A stretch of 64,000 nt of DNA from Nibrella saemangeumensis (lineage in GTDB: Bacteria; Bacteroidota; Bacteroidia; Cytophagales; Spirosomataceae), in contig NZ_BAABHD010000005.1 of the NCBI RefSeq assembly GCF_039541915.1, forward strand, positions 496,001-560,000, given 5' to 3'. Position 1 is the stretch's first letter. The number at the start of each line of letters is the position of its first letter. The notes beneath the pieces were generated by a model. The model made no database searches. It was not told where the DNA came from and worked only from the letters and a program-made list of their open reading frames with translations. A program made the position numbers and the translations under genes. Shown here piece by piece: positions 17,188 to 25,120 of this stretch.

Positions 17188-19827
17188 TTATCGCGAAAGC
17201 GCTAACAAACTCTCTTCCAGCGTCTTGATTTTTGCTTCGGCATCGGCAAGTTTCTGCCGTTCCCGTTCCACCACATCTGGCTTGGCATTGAAGACAAACT
17301 TTTCATTCGAGAGCTTTTTTACAACCGAGTCGCGGAAGCCTTTGGTGTATTCCAGTTCTTTTTCCAGGTTAGCCCGCTCCTGCTCTACGTCAATCTCACC
17401 GGCAATGTTGATGTAAAACTCATCGCCTTTGATGACAAATGACATGCCGTCTGCCTTGTCGCTGACGTATCGAATCTCCGACACATTCGCCAGCTTCTGA
17501 ACCAGGCTTTCCAGTGGTCGGAAGCGGTCCGGCGATTCGGTCCGGATGGCTAGCGGCAGTTCCGTCTTCGGGGCAATCTGCTTGCTGTTGCGGATGTTCC
17601 GAATACCCGATACCAGCTCAAACAACAGTTCAAAGTCTGCCAGCACCTGCGTATCGACCGAGCCTGCTTTGGGGTAATCGGCGACGCAGATACTTTCGCC
17701 TTCCTGCCGGGGACGAATGTCCTGCCAGATTTCTTCGGTAATGAACGGCATAAACGGATGCGTCAGCTTCATCAGCCGCTCGAAGAAATCAATGGTGGCA
17801 TCGAAGGTTGCCCGGTCGATGGGTCGGGCCGCGTCAGGCTGCTCAAATCCCGGCTTAATCATCTCCAGGTACTGTGAGCAGAAATCGTCCCAGATAAGTT
17901 TATAGACCGTCTGCAACGCATCCGACATCCGGAATTTGCTGAAGTGGTCCTGCAGGTCGGTTATCGTCTGGCTCAGCTTTGCCTCGAACCAGCGGATGGC
18001 TAACTCGTTACCACTGTTTACTGGTTGGTCGGTTACCTGCCAGCCTTTTACCAAGCGAAATGCATTCCAGATTTTATTGCAGAAGTTACGGCCTTGCTCA
18101 ACCAGCTTTTCGTCGAATAGCAGGTCGTTACCCGCCGGGGAGCTGAACAGCATACCTGTCCGCACGCCGTCGGCACCGTACTGCTCAATCAGGTCGAGCG
18201 GGTCGGGAGAGTTACCGAGGGATTTTGACATCTTCCGGCCCTGTTTATCGCGAACGATACCCGTCAGGTACACATCCTGGAACGGCTCCCGGCCTTTGTA
18301 CTCGTAACCGGCTATAATCATCCGGGCCACCCAGAAGAACAGAATTTCGGGTGCCGTAATGAGCGTATTTGTCGGGTAATAGTAGTTAATATCGGCGTTG
18401 TTCGGGTCTTTGAACCCGTCGAATACCGACATGGGCCACAACCACGACGAGAACCAGGTATCCAGAACGTCTTCGTCCTGCGTCAGGTCAGCCTCGGTCA
18501 TGGCAAACAGCAGCCGCTCGTGCTGAACTTTCCGCAAAGCTTCCCGTTTGTTTTTGGCCACGATGATGGTGCCGTCTTTCATGTAGAAAGCCGGAATCCG
18601 GTGCCCCCACCACAACTGACGGCTGATGCACCAGTCATGCACGTTCTCCATCCACGACCGGTACATATTCTTGAACTTGGCTGGATGCAGTTGAATGGTG
18701 TCGTTCATGACGTTGTCGAGCGCGGGCTTCGAGAGGTCCTTCATCTTCAGGAACCACTGCAGCGAGAGCTTCGGCTCAATCACCTCATTGGTCCGCTCTG
18801 AGAAGCCCACGTTCGACTTGTACTCTTCTGTCTTAACGAGGAAGCCTTTCTCTTCCAGCTCCTTCAAAACTGCCTTGCGGGCGGCAAAGCGGTCCATACC
18901 CACGAAGATTTGCGCCTGCTCATTAAGGGTACCATCTTCGTTCAGGATATCGATAACCGGCAGGTTGTGCTTCACGCCGAGCTCATAGTCATTCGGGTCG
19001 TGAGCGGGCGTTACTTTCAGACAGCCCGTTCCGAAATCCATGGTTACATACTCATCGGTGATGATGGGTATCTCCCGGTTTATCAGTGGAATCAACGCTT
19101 TTTTGCCGTGCAGGTGCTTGTACCGCTCGTCGTTGGGGTTCACGCAGATGGCGGTATCGGCCATAATGGTCTCAGGCCGAACCGTAGCGATGGTCACAAA
19201 TTCCCCCTCCTGCCCCTTTATTGGGTAATGGATATAGCTGAGCTTCTGCTGAACTTCCTTGGTAATTACCTCTTCGTCGGAAACGGCGGTACGGCCCTGG
19301 GGGTCCCAGTTCACCATCCGGACACCCCGGTAAATCTGGCCCTTATTGTACAGGTCAACGAATACCTCAATAACGGCATCGTACAAGGCCGGCTCCATGG
19401 TAAAGCGGGTCCGGTCCCAGTCGCAGGAAGCGCCGAGTTTGCGGAGTTGCTGCAGGATAATGCCGCCGTATTTATGCGTCCATTCCCAGGCATGTTCGAT
19501 AAACTTCTCCCGGCCGATGTCTTTTTTGCTGATGCCCTGCTCTTTCAGCATAGCCACCACTTTAGCCTCGGTCGCGATAGACGCGTGGTCGGTACCGGGT
19601 ACCCAGCAGGCGTTTTTGCCTTCCATCCGGGCTTTCCGGATCAGCACATCCTGAATCGTGTTGTTCAGCATGTGACCCATATGAAGAACACCCGTGACGT
19701 TTGGTGGCGGTATCACAATGGTATACGGCTCACGCTCATCGGGCGTCGATTTGAAGAACTGCTTATCCAGCCAATACTGGTACCACTTTTCTTCAATGTC
19801 TTTCGGATTATACGTCTTCGAAATCAT
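17188..19827 (-). CDS. valS: Valyl-tRNA synthetase
   Basis: This 879-residue class I synthetase charges tRNA-Val. The HIGH-type motif appears in PPPNVTGVLHMGHMLNN (residues about 38-54), the second ATP motif as GRKMSKSLGNSPDPLD (KMSKS). The editing domain includes CVNPNDERY and the conserved FGTGCLKVTPAHDPNDYELG. The C-terminal coiled-coil tRNA arm is present (NIAGEIDVEQERANLEKELEYTKGF, broken by no gap). Length is normal. It is transcribed alone, with a -7 box upstream and a terminator after the stop. Confidence 0.97.
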   Translation of the reverse strand: MISKTYNPKDIEEKWYQYWLDKQFFKSTPDEREPYTIVIPPPNVTGVLHMGHMLNNTIQDVLIRKARMEGKNACWVPGTDHASIATEAKVVAMLKEQGISKKDIGREKFIEHAWEWTHKYGGIILQQLRKLGASCDWDRTRFTMEPALYDAVIEVFVDLYNKGQIYRGVRMVNWDPQGRTAVSDEEVITKEVQQKLSYIHYPIKGQEGEFVTIATVRPETIMADTAICVNPNDERYKHLHGKKALIPLINREIPIITDEYVTMDFGTGCLKVTPAHDPNDYELGVKHNLPVIDILNEDGTLNEQAQIFVGMDRFAARKAVLKELEEKGFLVKTEEYKSNVGFSERTNEVIEPKLSLQWFLKMKDLSKPALDNVMNDTIQLHPAKFKNMYRSWMENVHDWCISRQLWWGHRIPAFYMKDGTIIVAKNKREALRKVQHERLLFAMTEADLTQDEDVLDTWFSSWLWPMSVFDGFKDPNNADINYYYPTNTLITAPEILFFWVARMIIAGYEYKGREPFQDVYLTGIVRDKQGRKMSKSLGNSPDPLDLIEQYGADGVRTGMLFSSPAGNDLLFDEKLVEQGRNFCNKIWNAFRLVKGWQVTDQPVNSGNELAIRWFEAKLSQTITDLQDHFSKFRMSDALQTVYKLIWDDFCSQYLEMIKPGFEQPDAARPIDRATFDATIDFFERLMKLTHPFMPFITEEIWQDIRPRQEGESICVADYPKAGSVDTQVLADFELLFELVSGIRNIRNSKQIAPKTELPLAIRTESPDRFRPLESLVQKLANVSEIRYVSDKADGMSFVIKGDEFYINIAGEIDVEQERANLEKELEYTKGFRDSVVKKLSNEKFVFNAKPDVVERERQKLADAEAKIKTLEESLLALSR

Positions 19828-19857
19828 GCTCAGCTATCCTCACTCAGTAAAGTGCCA

Positions 19858-19865
19858 CAAAATTA
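19858..19865 (-). promoter_or_regulatory. -7 box of the valS promoter
   Basis: On the minus strand the bases read TAATTTTG, an exact TAnnTTTG match, 31 bp upstream of the valS start. A TTTTCG lies 18 nt further upstream as a plausible -33 region. Confidence 0.55.
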
Positions 19866-19939
19866 GTTAATTCAGAACGGGCACGAAAACGAAAGCCTTT
19901 TTTCGTAGTTTTAACAAGACACTTCACCCTTACACCCCC

Positions 19940-20851
19940 ATGGAATTTGGAAAAGTCAATAACCTTGATACGGTCGATTTCAGGCTGCCTCCCGGAAATC
20001 CATTCAACCTGAAGGTTTGGGATACAATTGAGCCGACGTCGCACCCGGAAGTATATATTGGTGGCCCCATCTGGGCGAATAAAAACTACGTCGGCAAGAT
20101 TTACCCCTCGCAGGCGAAGGAAAAGGATTTTCTGCAGCACTACACCCGTCAGTTCAACACCATTGAGCTGAACCTGACGCATTACCAGATTCCAACGGCG
20201 GCCATGATTGACAAGTGGAAGCGCGATGCCGTCGAGGGGTTTGTCTACTGCCCGAAGTTCCCGCAGGTCATCAGCCACGAGCGCATGCTGGTCGGCTCCG
20301 AAGCGTTAACGGAAGAATTCATCGATGCCGTACTGGGGCTGGAAGAGTTCTTAGGCACCACCTTTCTGCAACTGCCCCCCGCCTTCGGCCCGGATAAATG
20401 GCCGGTCCTGGAGCGGTATCTGAGAAGCCTGCCTGATGACCTGGAAGTAGCCGTCGAGTTCCGCCACCCCGACTGGTTTCGCAAAGCCGATACCTGGCAA
20501 CGAACGCTGGAAGGTTTACACGCCCTGCGCCGGGACGTGGTGATGACCGACGTAGCCGGCCGGCGCGACGTCCTGCACATGAGCGTATCGAGCCCGGTGC
20601 TGGTACTCCGCTTCATCGCCAACGATGGTCACCCCACCGACTTCTCCCGCGCCGATGCCTGGGTACAGCGCCTGAAAACCTGGTTTGACCGTGGCCTGCA
20701 AACGGCTTACCTGTTTATCCACGGCGGAGCCGAAAATGATACCACCCCGGAACTGGTACTCCACTGGGTCCGGCAGCTAAACGAGCATTGCGGTCTGAAT
20801 CTCAAAGAGCCAACCTTGCAGCCGAAGGTGGTGCAGGGGAGTTTGTTTTAG
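19940..20851 (+). CDS. DUF72 (YecE-like) protein
   Basis: This 303-residue cytoplasmic protein belongs to the DUF72 TIM-barrel family. Signatures include YIGGPIWANKNYVGKIYPS near the N-terminus, HYTRQFNTIELNLTHY (residues about 67-82), FVYCPKFPQVISHERML, LEVAVEFRHPDWF and the C-terminal AYLFIHGGAENDTTPEL. The biochemical role of DUF72 is not established. The gene is divergent from valS and ends 1 bp before the -33 box of the histidine promoter; I see no terminator, so read-through into the his leader is possible. Confidence 0.9.
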   Translation: MEFGKVNNLDTVDFRLPPGNPFNLKVWDTIEPTSHPEVYIGGPIWANKNYVGKIYPSQAKEKDFLQHYTRQFNTIELNLTHYQIPTAAMIDKWKRDAVEGFVYCPKFPQVISHERMLVGSEALTEEFIDAVLGLEEFLGTTFLQLPPAFGPDKWPVLERYLRSLPDDLEVAVEFRHPDWFRKADTWQRTLEGLHALRRDVVMTDVAGRRDVLHMSVSSPVLVLRFIANDGHPTDFSRADAWVQRLKTWFDRGLQTAYLFIHGGAENDTTPELVLHWVRQLNEHCGLNLKEPTLQPKVVQGSLF

Positions 20852-20883
20852 TTTGCATCTAACAATGGCATCCGCTACCTTTG
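20852..20883 (+). promoter_or_regulatory. Promoter of the histidine operon (TTTG-N20-TACCTTTG)
   Basis: TTTG at 20852-20855 and TACCTTTG at 20876-20883 match both Bacteroidota vegetative boxes exactly, spaced by 20 nt. The leader-peptide ATG begins only 4 nt after the last base of the -7 box. This places the predicted transcription start at or within a few bases of the start codon. Confidence 0.75.
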
Positions 20884-20887
20884 CTTC

Positions 20888-20938
20888 ATGATTTTAGCAA
20901 CCACATTTCATCAGCACCATCATCACGTCTGCCAGTAA
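20888..20938 (+). CDS. hisL: Histidine leader peptide
   Basis: This 16-codon ORF encodes MILATTFHQHHHHVCQ: five His codons in six positions, followed by TAA. It is placed directly after a promoter and before an anti-terminator/terminator pair and hisH. In known his attenuators, ribosome stalling at these codons under histidyl-tRNA shortage prevents terminator formation. The His run, position and RNA pairing together make this call strong. It is shorter than typical gene-caller limits. Confidence 0.9.
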   Translation: MILATTFHQHHHHVCQ

Positions 20939-21034
20939 GGACAGAGCGGTGCTTTTGTTTTTGTGATCCGTATTGAACGAAATTATTTTCCGATACCCAC
21001 AAAGCCCGGTTCTGTCGATGAGCCGGGCTTTTTT
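20913..21034 (+). promoter_or_regulatory. Histidine operon attenuator (leader hairpins and terminator)
   Basis: Segment 1, AGCACC (20913-20918, inside the His codons), can pair with GGTGCT (20948-20953). Segment 2, ACAGAGCGGTGCTTT (20941-20955), can instead pair with segment 3, AAAGCCCGGTTCTGT (21001-21015): 12 Watson-Crick pairs, one G-U and two mismatches. Segment 3 otherwise forms the terminator with CCGGGCTTT (21023-21031): a 9-bp core extended by three pairs, then a T6 run ending at 21034, 3 bp before the hisH start. Stalling at His codons frees segment 2 to form the anti-terminator. Confidence 0.9.
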
Positions 21035-21037
21035 GCT

Positions 21038-21625
21038 ATGAAAACAGTCATCATCAAATACAACGCTGGTAACGTCCAATCCGTGATGTACGCGCTGGAC
21101 CGGCTGGGGGCCAGCTACCTGCTCACCGACGACGAAGCCGAAATCCGTTCGGCGGACAAGGTTATTTTCCCCGGCGTGGGCGAAGCCAGCACCGCTATGG
21201 CGTACCTCCGCGAACGTGGACTGAATAAGCTGATTCCATCGCTGAAGCAGCCGGTACTGGGTACCTGCGTGGGTATGCAGCTCATGTGCCGCTACTCCGA
21301 GGAGAATAACACCACCTGCATGGGTATCTTCGATATTGATGTCCGGCGCTTCCCGGCCACACCGGGCTATAAGGTGCCGCACATGGGCTGGAACAGCATC
21401 AGTAACCTACGTGGGCCGCTTACGACTGGGCTGCCGGAGCAGGCATATATGTATTTTGTCCACAGCTACGCGGCTGATGTTTGCGACTATACTATCGCCG
21501 AGTGCGAGTACATCCGCCCATTTAGCGCTATGCTGCACAAAGACAACTTTTATGCGGCTCAGTTTCACTGCGAAATCAGTGGCAATGTGGGGCAGCGGAT
21601 TCTGGAGAATTTTTTGAAGTTGTAA
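21038..21625 (+). CDS. hisH: Imidazole glycerol phosphate synthase, glutaminase subunit
   Basis: HisH releases ammonia from glutamine for HisF. ATG 21038 (MKTVIIKYNAGNVQSV) lies right after the attenuator terminator; an upstream in-frame start would translate through the terminator stem and is rejected. The 195-residue chain holds the nucleophile Cys in GTCVGMQLM and the His-Glu pair in AAQFHCEISGN near the C-terminus; family members usually have FHPE here, so Pro is replaced by Cys. First gene of the his operon. Confidence 0.95.
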   Translation: MKTVIIKYNAGNVQSVMYALDRLGASYLLTDDEAEIRSADKVIFPGVGEASTAMAYLRERGLNKLIPSLKQPVLGTCVGMQLMCRYSEENNTTCMGIFDIDVRRFPATPGYKVPHMGWNSISNLRGPLTTGLPEQAYMYFVHSYAADVCDYTIAECEYIRPFSAMLHKDNFYAAQFHCEISGNVGQRILENFLKL

Positions 21626-21635
21626 GCGACACACA

Positions 21636-22355
21636 ATGTATATCATACCCGCTATAGACATTATTGAAGGCAAGGCCGTCCGGCTGACGCAGGGCGACTA
21701 CAACCAGAAGAAAGAATACAACGCCCGGCCGCTGGAAGTAGCGCAGCAGTTTGAAGACGCCGGCCTGACCCGCCTGCACCTGGTCGACCTCGACGGGGCG
21801 AAAGAAAAACGAGTAGTCAATTGGAAGGTACTGGAACTGATTGCCGGCAAAACCAGCTTGCACATCGACTTCGGGGGCGGTGTACAATCCGACGACGACC
21901 TGCGAGTGGTATTCGAGTGTGGCGCCAAACAGGTAACAGGCGGCAGCATTGCGGTGAAGCAGCCCGATGTGTTTGAAAGTTGGCTGAGCCACTACGGCTC
22001 GGAAGCCATTATTCTGGGGGCCGACGCGCACAACGAGAAGATTGCCGTTAGCGGCTGGCAGGAAGCCACGGAGGTGTGGGTGTACGACTTTGTGGAAAAG
22101 TATGTGGAGAAGGGTGTAAAGTATGTAATTAGTACCGATGTCGCTAAAGATGGACTACTGCAAGGCCCTTCCTTCGACCTCTACCGCAACCTGCAGGAAC
22201 GCTCTCCAAAACTGAACATTATCGCCAGCGGTGGCGTCAGCAACATGCAGGATATAGAAACATTGGCTGATATGGGCTTGTTCGGCGTCATCGTCGGCAA
22301 AGCGATTTACGAAGGCAGGGTATCGCTGAAGGAATTGAGTACCTTCGTTGCTTAA
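21636..22355 (+). CDS. hisA: ProFAR isomerase (HisA)
   Basis: This 239-residue (beta-alpha)8 enzyme performs the Amadori isomerisation of ProFAR to PRFAR. The N-terminal catalytic Asp is in IIPAIDIIEGKAVRL, the second in ISTDVAKDGLLQGPS. Phosphate-binding loops are DFGGGVQSDDD and IIASGGVSN, with VIVGKAIYEG at the end. It starts 10 bp after hisH. Confidence 0.96.
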   Translation: MYIIPAIDIIEGKAVRLTQGDYNQKKEYNARPLEVAQQFEDAGLTRLHLVDLDGAKEKRVVNWKVLELIAGKTSLHIDFGGGVQSDDDLRVVFECGAKQVTGGSIAVKQPDVFESWLSHYGSEAIILGADAHNEKIAVSGWQEATEVWVYDFVEKYVEKGVKYVISTDVAKDGLLQGPSFDLYRNLQERSPKLNIIASGGVSNMQDIETLADMGLFGVIVGKAIYEGRVSLKELSTFVA

Positions 22356-22356
22356 C

Positions 22357-23022
22357 ATGGTGAAGCGCATCCTCATCCTACTTTTGCTGTTGTGTAATCT
22401 GCCTGTCTGGGCTGCTGTTGACTCTGTTCACACAGAGCGCTTTAGCCGACTGGCCCAGCAATTAAACATTCGACAGTCAAAACTGAAGCAGGGTGAATAT
22501 CAGGTACGGGTTTGGGAGAAAGTTGCCCTCGCTTACGGTGATGCGCAGAAGCTTTACGTGATTGACAAGAAGCGTAAAAATGTTAAGCTGATGAAGTATA
22601 CCATGTCCTGGAACAAGCAAATCTTCAAAGGTTTCACACGTAGTAAGCCCAAACAACAGCCGGACGAACCTTTTTGGCAGGAGATGGTGCAACTCGACCT
22701 CTTAACCTTACCTGACAAAGACCAGATTCGTGAGAAGATATTCCCGAAGCAGAAACCACGTGATTATAGCAGTCGTGTAAAGGTAAACAGCGATAGTACT
22801 GTAGTTGTGACAGCCCAGAAGGCACAAGGCTCTCATCTTATTATGGGAGACGGAGTAGGCTACATAGTTGAAGTACTGGGAAAAGACTATTTCCACACTT
22901 ACTCATATAGTAACCCTTTGTCTTATGCCAAAGCCAGACCGGAGGTTGATGAGCTGCAGAAAATAGCAGTTATACTGTTTAAAATTAAAGGAGTATTTGG
23001 CGATGACCCACTTCGCTATTAA
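22357..23022 (+). CDS. Exported protein of unknown function inside the his operon
   Basis: The 221-residue product starts at ATG 22357, 1 bp after the hisA stop; an upstream in-frame TTG is less likely. It has a signal peptide (MVKRILILLLLLCNLPVWA before AVDS), so it is probably periplasmic. The mature part is basic and mixed alpha/beta with many Lys and Tyr (KKRKNVKLMKYTMSWNKQIFK). The DNA is visibly richer in A/T than the his genes around it. I recognise no family. Nothing about it suggests histidine synthesis; it may have been inserted into the operon. Confidence 0.75.
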   Translation: MVKRILILLLLLCNLPVWAAVDSVHTERFSRLAQQLNIRQSKLKQGEYQVRVWEKVALAYGDAQKLYVIDKKRKNVKLMKYTMSWNKQIFKGFTRSKPKQQPDEPFWQEMVQLDLLTLPDKDQIREKIFPKQKPRDYSSRVKVNSDSTVVVTAQKAQGSHLIMGDGVGYIVEVLGKDYFHTYSYSNPLSYAKARPEVDELQKIAVILFKIKGVFGDDPLRY

Positions 23023-23036
23023 TTGTACCTACCTTT

Positions 23037-23798
23037 ATGTTAACCAAACGAATTATTCCCTGCCTTGACATCAAAGACGGCCGAACCGTTAAAGGCACTA
23101 ATTTTATAAACCTGCGGGATGCCGGTGACCCGGTCGAGCTGGGCGCAATCTATGCAGAACAGGGTGCTGACGAACTGGTATTTCTGGACATCACCGCCAC
23201 CGTTGAAGACCGCAAAACGCTCATTGAACTAGTCCGGAAGGTAGCGCATACGGTGAATATTCCGTTCACCGTTGGCGGTGGCATTTCGTCTAAGGCGGAT
23301 GTGTCGGCGCTGCTGAATGCGGGGGCCGATAAGATTTCGATAAACTCATCGGCAGTGCGGAATCCGGCGCTGGTGGATGAACTGGCGCTGGAGTTTGGCA
23401 GTCAGTGTATTGTAGTGGCGATTGATACCCGCTATGTCAACGGAGAGCATATCGTACACACGCATGGCGGCCGCAAACCTACTGAACTCCGTACCATCGC
23501 CTGGGCCAGAGAAGTAGAAGACCGGGGCGCGGGCGAAATCCTGCTGACCTCGATGGATACCGATGGTACCAAAAACGGATTCGCCGTCGAGCTAACGGCG
23601 CAGATTTCCGGTTCAGCCAATATCCCGGTTATTGCCTCAGGCGGAGCCGGTTCGATGGAGCACTTTGTCGATGTGTTCACCGACGGCAAGGCCGATGCCG
23701 GACTGGCGGCCAGTATCTTTCACTTTAAAGAAATTGAAATTCCGGCCTTAAAGCGATACCTGCAAAGCCGGGGTATTGAAATGCGGATGACGGATTAA
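23037..23798 (+). CDS. hisF: Imidazole glycerol phosphate synthase, cyclase subunit
   Basis: HisF makes imidazole glycerol phosphate and AICAR from PRFAR using ammonia from HisH. The 253 residues show IIPCLDIKDGRTVKG (catalytic Asp11 region), TVGGGISSKADV, DKISINSSAVRNP, ILLTSMDTDGTKNGF (second catalytic Asp) and VIASGGAGSMEH. Length and motifs are standard. It sits 14 bp after the unknown exported gene and 8 bp before hisIE. Confidence 0.97.
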   Translation: MLTKRIIPCLDIKDGRTVKGTNFINLRDAGDPVELGAIYAEQGADELVFLDITATVEDRKTLIELVRKVAHTVNIPFTVGGGISSKADVSALLNAGADKISINSSAVRNPALVDELALEFGSQCIVVAIDTRYVNGEHIVHTHGGRKPTELRTIAWAREVEDRGAGEILLTSMDTDGTKNGFAVELTAQISGSANIPVIASGGAGSMEHFVDVFTDGKADAGLAASIFHFKEIEIPALKRYLQSRGIEMRMTD

Positions 23799-23806
23799 TA
23801 ACAGCT

Positions 23807-24412
23807 ATGAACACAACGATTGACTTTCATAAATCACCCGATGGCTTAATACCAGCTGTCATCCAGGATTCACAAACCGGCAAAGTGCTGATGCTGGGCT
23901 ACATGAATCAGGAGGCTTACGAGAAAACAAAGGCCGAGGGGGTCGTCACCTTCTATAGCCGCAGCAAGCAACGGCTCTGGACCAAGGGCGAAACGTCCAA
24001 TAATTTCCTGCACGTCCGTGAGATTCTCATCGACTGCGACGGTGATACACTGCTGATTAAAGCCCATCCGGCCGGCCCCACCTGTCATACCGGAGCCGAT
24101 ACCTGCTTTGACGAAGTCAATCAGGGACATGGTCAGTTTCTGAACTACCTGCAGAGTATCATCCACGACCGGAAACAGAACCCGTCGGAAAGCTCTTACA
24201 CCTCAAAACTATTTGGCCGGGGGGTTAACAAGATAGCCCAAAAGGTAGGTGAAGAAGCGGTAGAACTGGTGATTGAAGCCAAAGATACCAACGATGACCT
24301 GTTTAAAGGCGAAGCCGCCGACCTGCTGTTTCACTTCCTGGTCTTGCTGGAGCATAAGAATATAAGTCTTGATGAGATCATTGCCGTCCTGCAACAGCGG
24401 CACGTAAAATAA
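23807..24412 (+). CDS. hisIE: Bifunctional phosphoribosyl-AMP cyclohydrolase / phosphoribosyl-ATP pyrophosphatase
   Basis: The 201-residue fusion carries out two early steps of histidine synthesis. Residues 1-105 are the HisI half, with VLMLGYMNQEAYEKT, SRSKQRLWTKGETS, DCDGDTLL and the zinc Cys in GPTCHTGADTCF. Residues about 115-201 are the HisE half, an all-helical MazG-like fold with KIAQKVGEEAVELVIEAK and EAADLLFHFLVLL. It is the last his gene of the unit. Confidence 0.96.
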   Translation: MNTTIDFHKSPDGLIPAVIQDSQTGKVLMLGYMNQEAYEKTKAEGVVTFYSRSKQRLWTKGETSNNFLHVREILIDCDGDTLLIKAHPAGPTCHTGADTCFDEVNQGHGQFLNYLQSIIHDRKQNPSESSYTSKLFGRGVNKIAQKVGEEAVELVIEAKDTNDDLFKGEAADLLFHFLVLLEHKNISLDEIIAVLQQRHVK

Positions 24413-24496
24413 GGTAGCCAAACAAATACCAGTTATAGAGGTTTGAAATATGAAGCAGCTTTCGTTTCTTTCAGAACACAAAAACCTCTAACCAGT

Positions 24497-24829
24497 ATGG
24501 GCTTAATTCTTAGGCTGTTGGTCAGTGCCGTAGCGGTGCTGATTGCTGCGTATATCATTCCCGGGGTGTCGGTTGATAGCTTTGTAACGGCACTGATTGT
24601 GGCCGTTGTTCTTGGCTTGCTCAATGCCATAGTCAAACCAATTCTGGTTATCCTGACGATTCCCATTACCATATTGACGTTGGGACTTTTCTATTTAGTC
24701 ATCAACGTACTCATGGTTTACCTGACGGATGCCTTAATCGGCGGTTTTGCCGTGAACGGTTTTATTTCTGCCCTTCTATTCAGTATTCTGGTCGCCATTG
24801 TGACCTGGGCTATTGATGCCATTGTTTAA
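24497..24829 (+). CDS. Four-helix membrane protein of the phage-holin-like PF04020 family
   Basis: This 110-residue, nearly all hydrophobic protein has four predicted helices (GLILRLLVSAVAVLIAAYI at the start). The motif VVLGLLNAIVKPILVILTIPIT is typical of the family formerly annotated as mycobacterial four-TMS holin. These are ordinary chromosomal membrane proteins of unknown role. ATG 24497 is preferred over an upstream in-frame start. A 9-bp inverted repeat (TAGAGGTTT 24436-24444, AAACCTCTA 24482-24490) lies in the 5' region, 6 bp before the ATG. Confidence 0.82.
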   Translation: MGLILRLLVSAVAVLIAAYIIPGVSVDSFVTALIVAVVLGLLNAIVKPILVILTIPITILTLGLFYLVINVLMVYLTDALIGGFAVNGFISALLFSILVAIVTWAIDAIV

Positions 24830-24856
24830 TAAGTACCTATTGGGTGTTGCACGTGC

Positions 24857-24886
24857 AGTCAGGCTTGGGTGAGCCTGACTTTTTTT
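24857..24886 (+). terminator. Terminator after the PF04020 gene
   Basis: AGTCAGGCT (24857-24865) pairs perfectly with AGCCTGACT (24872-24880) around TGGGTG and is followed by seven T residues. Confidence 0.9.
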
Positions 24887-24964
24887 GTAGCTATGCCGCT
24901 GTGCCGGTTCCGGGTATGTAGCCCAGCGTTTGTCAATCATTGAAGGAGCCAATTGGCCATACAC

Positions 24965-25069
24965 TGAGCCGGCACCGAAACGGCCGACATCTGGAACGGC
25001 TACATCGAGGGCGCTATACGCTCCGGCGAACGAGTAGCGGAAGACGGGATAATAGTTGTCTTTCCGTAA
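24965..25069 (+). pseudogene. Relic of a flavin amine oxidase C-terminus
   Basis: Plus-strand frame from 24968 reads AGTETADIWNGYIEGAIRSG then ERVAEDG before TAA at 25067-25069. AGTETA...WNGYIEGAIRSGER is the conserved C-terminal FAD-contact segment of monoamine-oxidase-type flavoproteins. The codon before AGTETA is TGA (24965-24967), where the family usually has Phe. Upstream, the same frame reads SQLAIH, which fits the strand normally preceding this motif; the rest of a 400-plus residue gene is missing. A stretch near 24900-24935 in another frame (AGSGYVAQRL) loosely recalls the N-terminal FAD loop, too weak to claim. Confidence 0.6.
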
Positions 25070-25120
25070 CTTTTTATAGGTCGGCCTGTTCATTCATATA
25101 ATTCACATCACAGATCGACC

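Noticed and set aside
18910..19866. 318-codon open frame on the plus strand opposite valS
   Set aside because: It lies wholly antisense to valS, whose motifs are complete; it shows no domain signature and is a shadow of valS codon structure.
20963..21037. Upstream in-frame start for hisH
   Set aside because: The extra residues would be encoded by the attenuator stems; MKTVIIKYNAGN at 21038 is the standard N-terminus.
24497..24829. Holin-like gene as a sign of prophage
   Set aside because: PF04020 members are common stand-alone chromosomal genes and no other phage gene is nearby.
24776..25093. 105-codon minus-strand ORF between the PF04020 gene and the secreted protein
   Set aside because: It crosses a terminator and is antisense to the amine-oxidase relic; its sequence shows no protein-like features.
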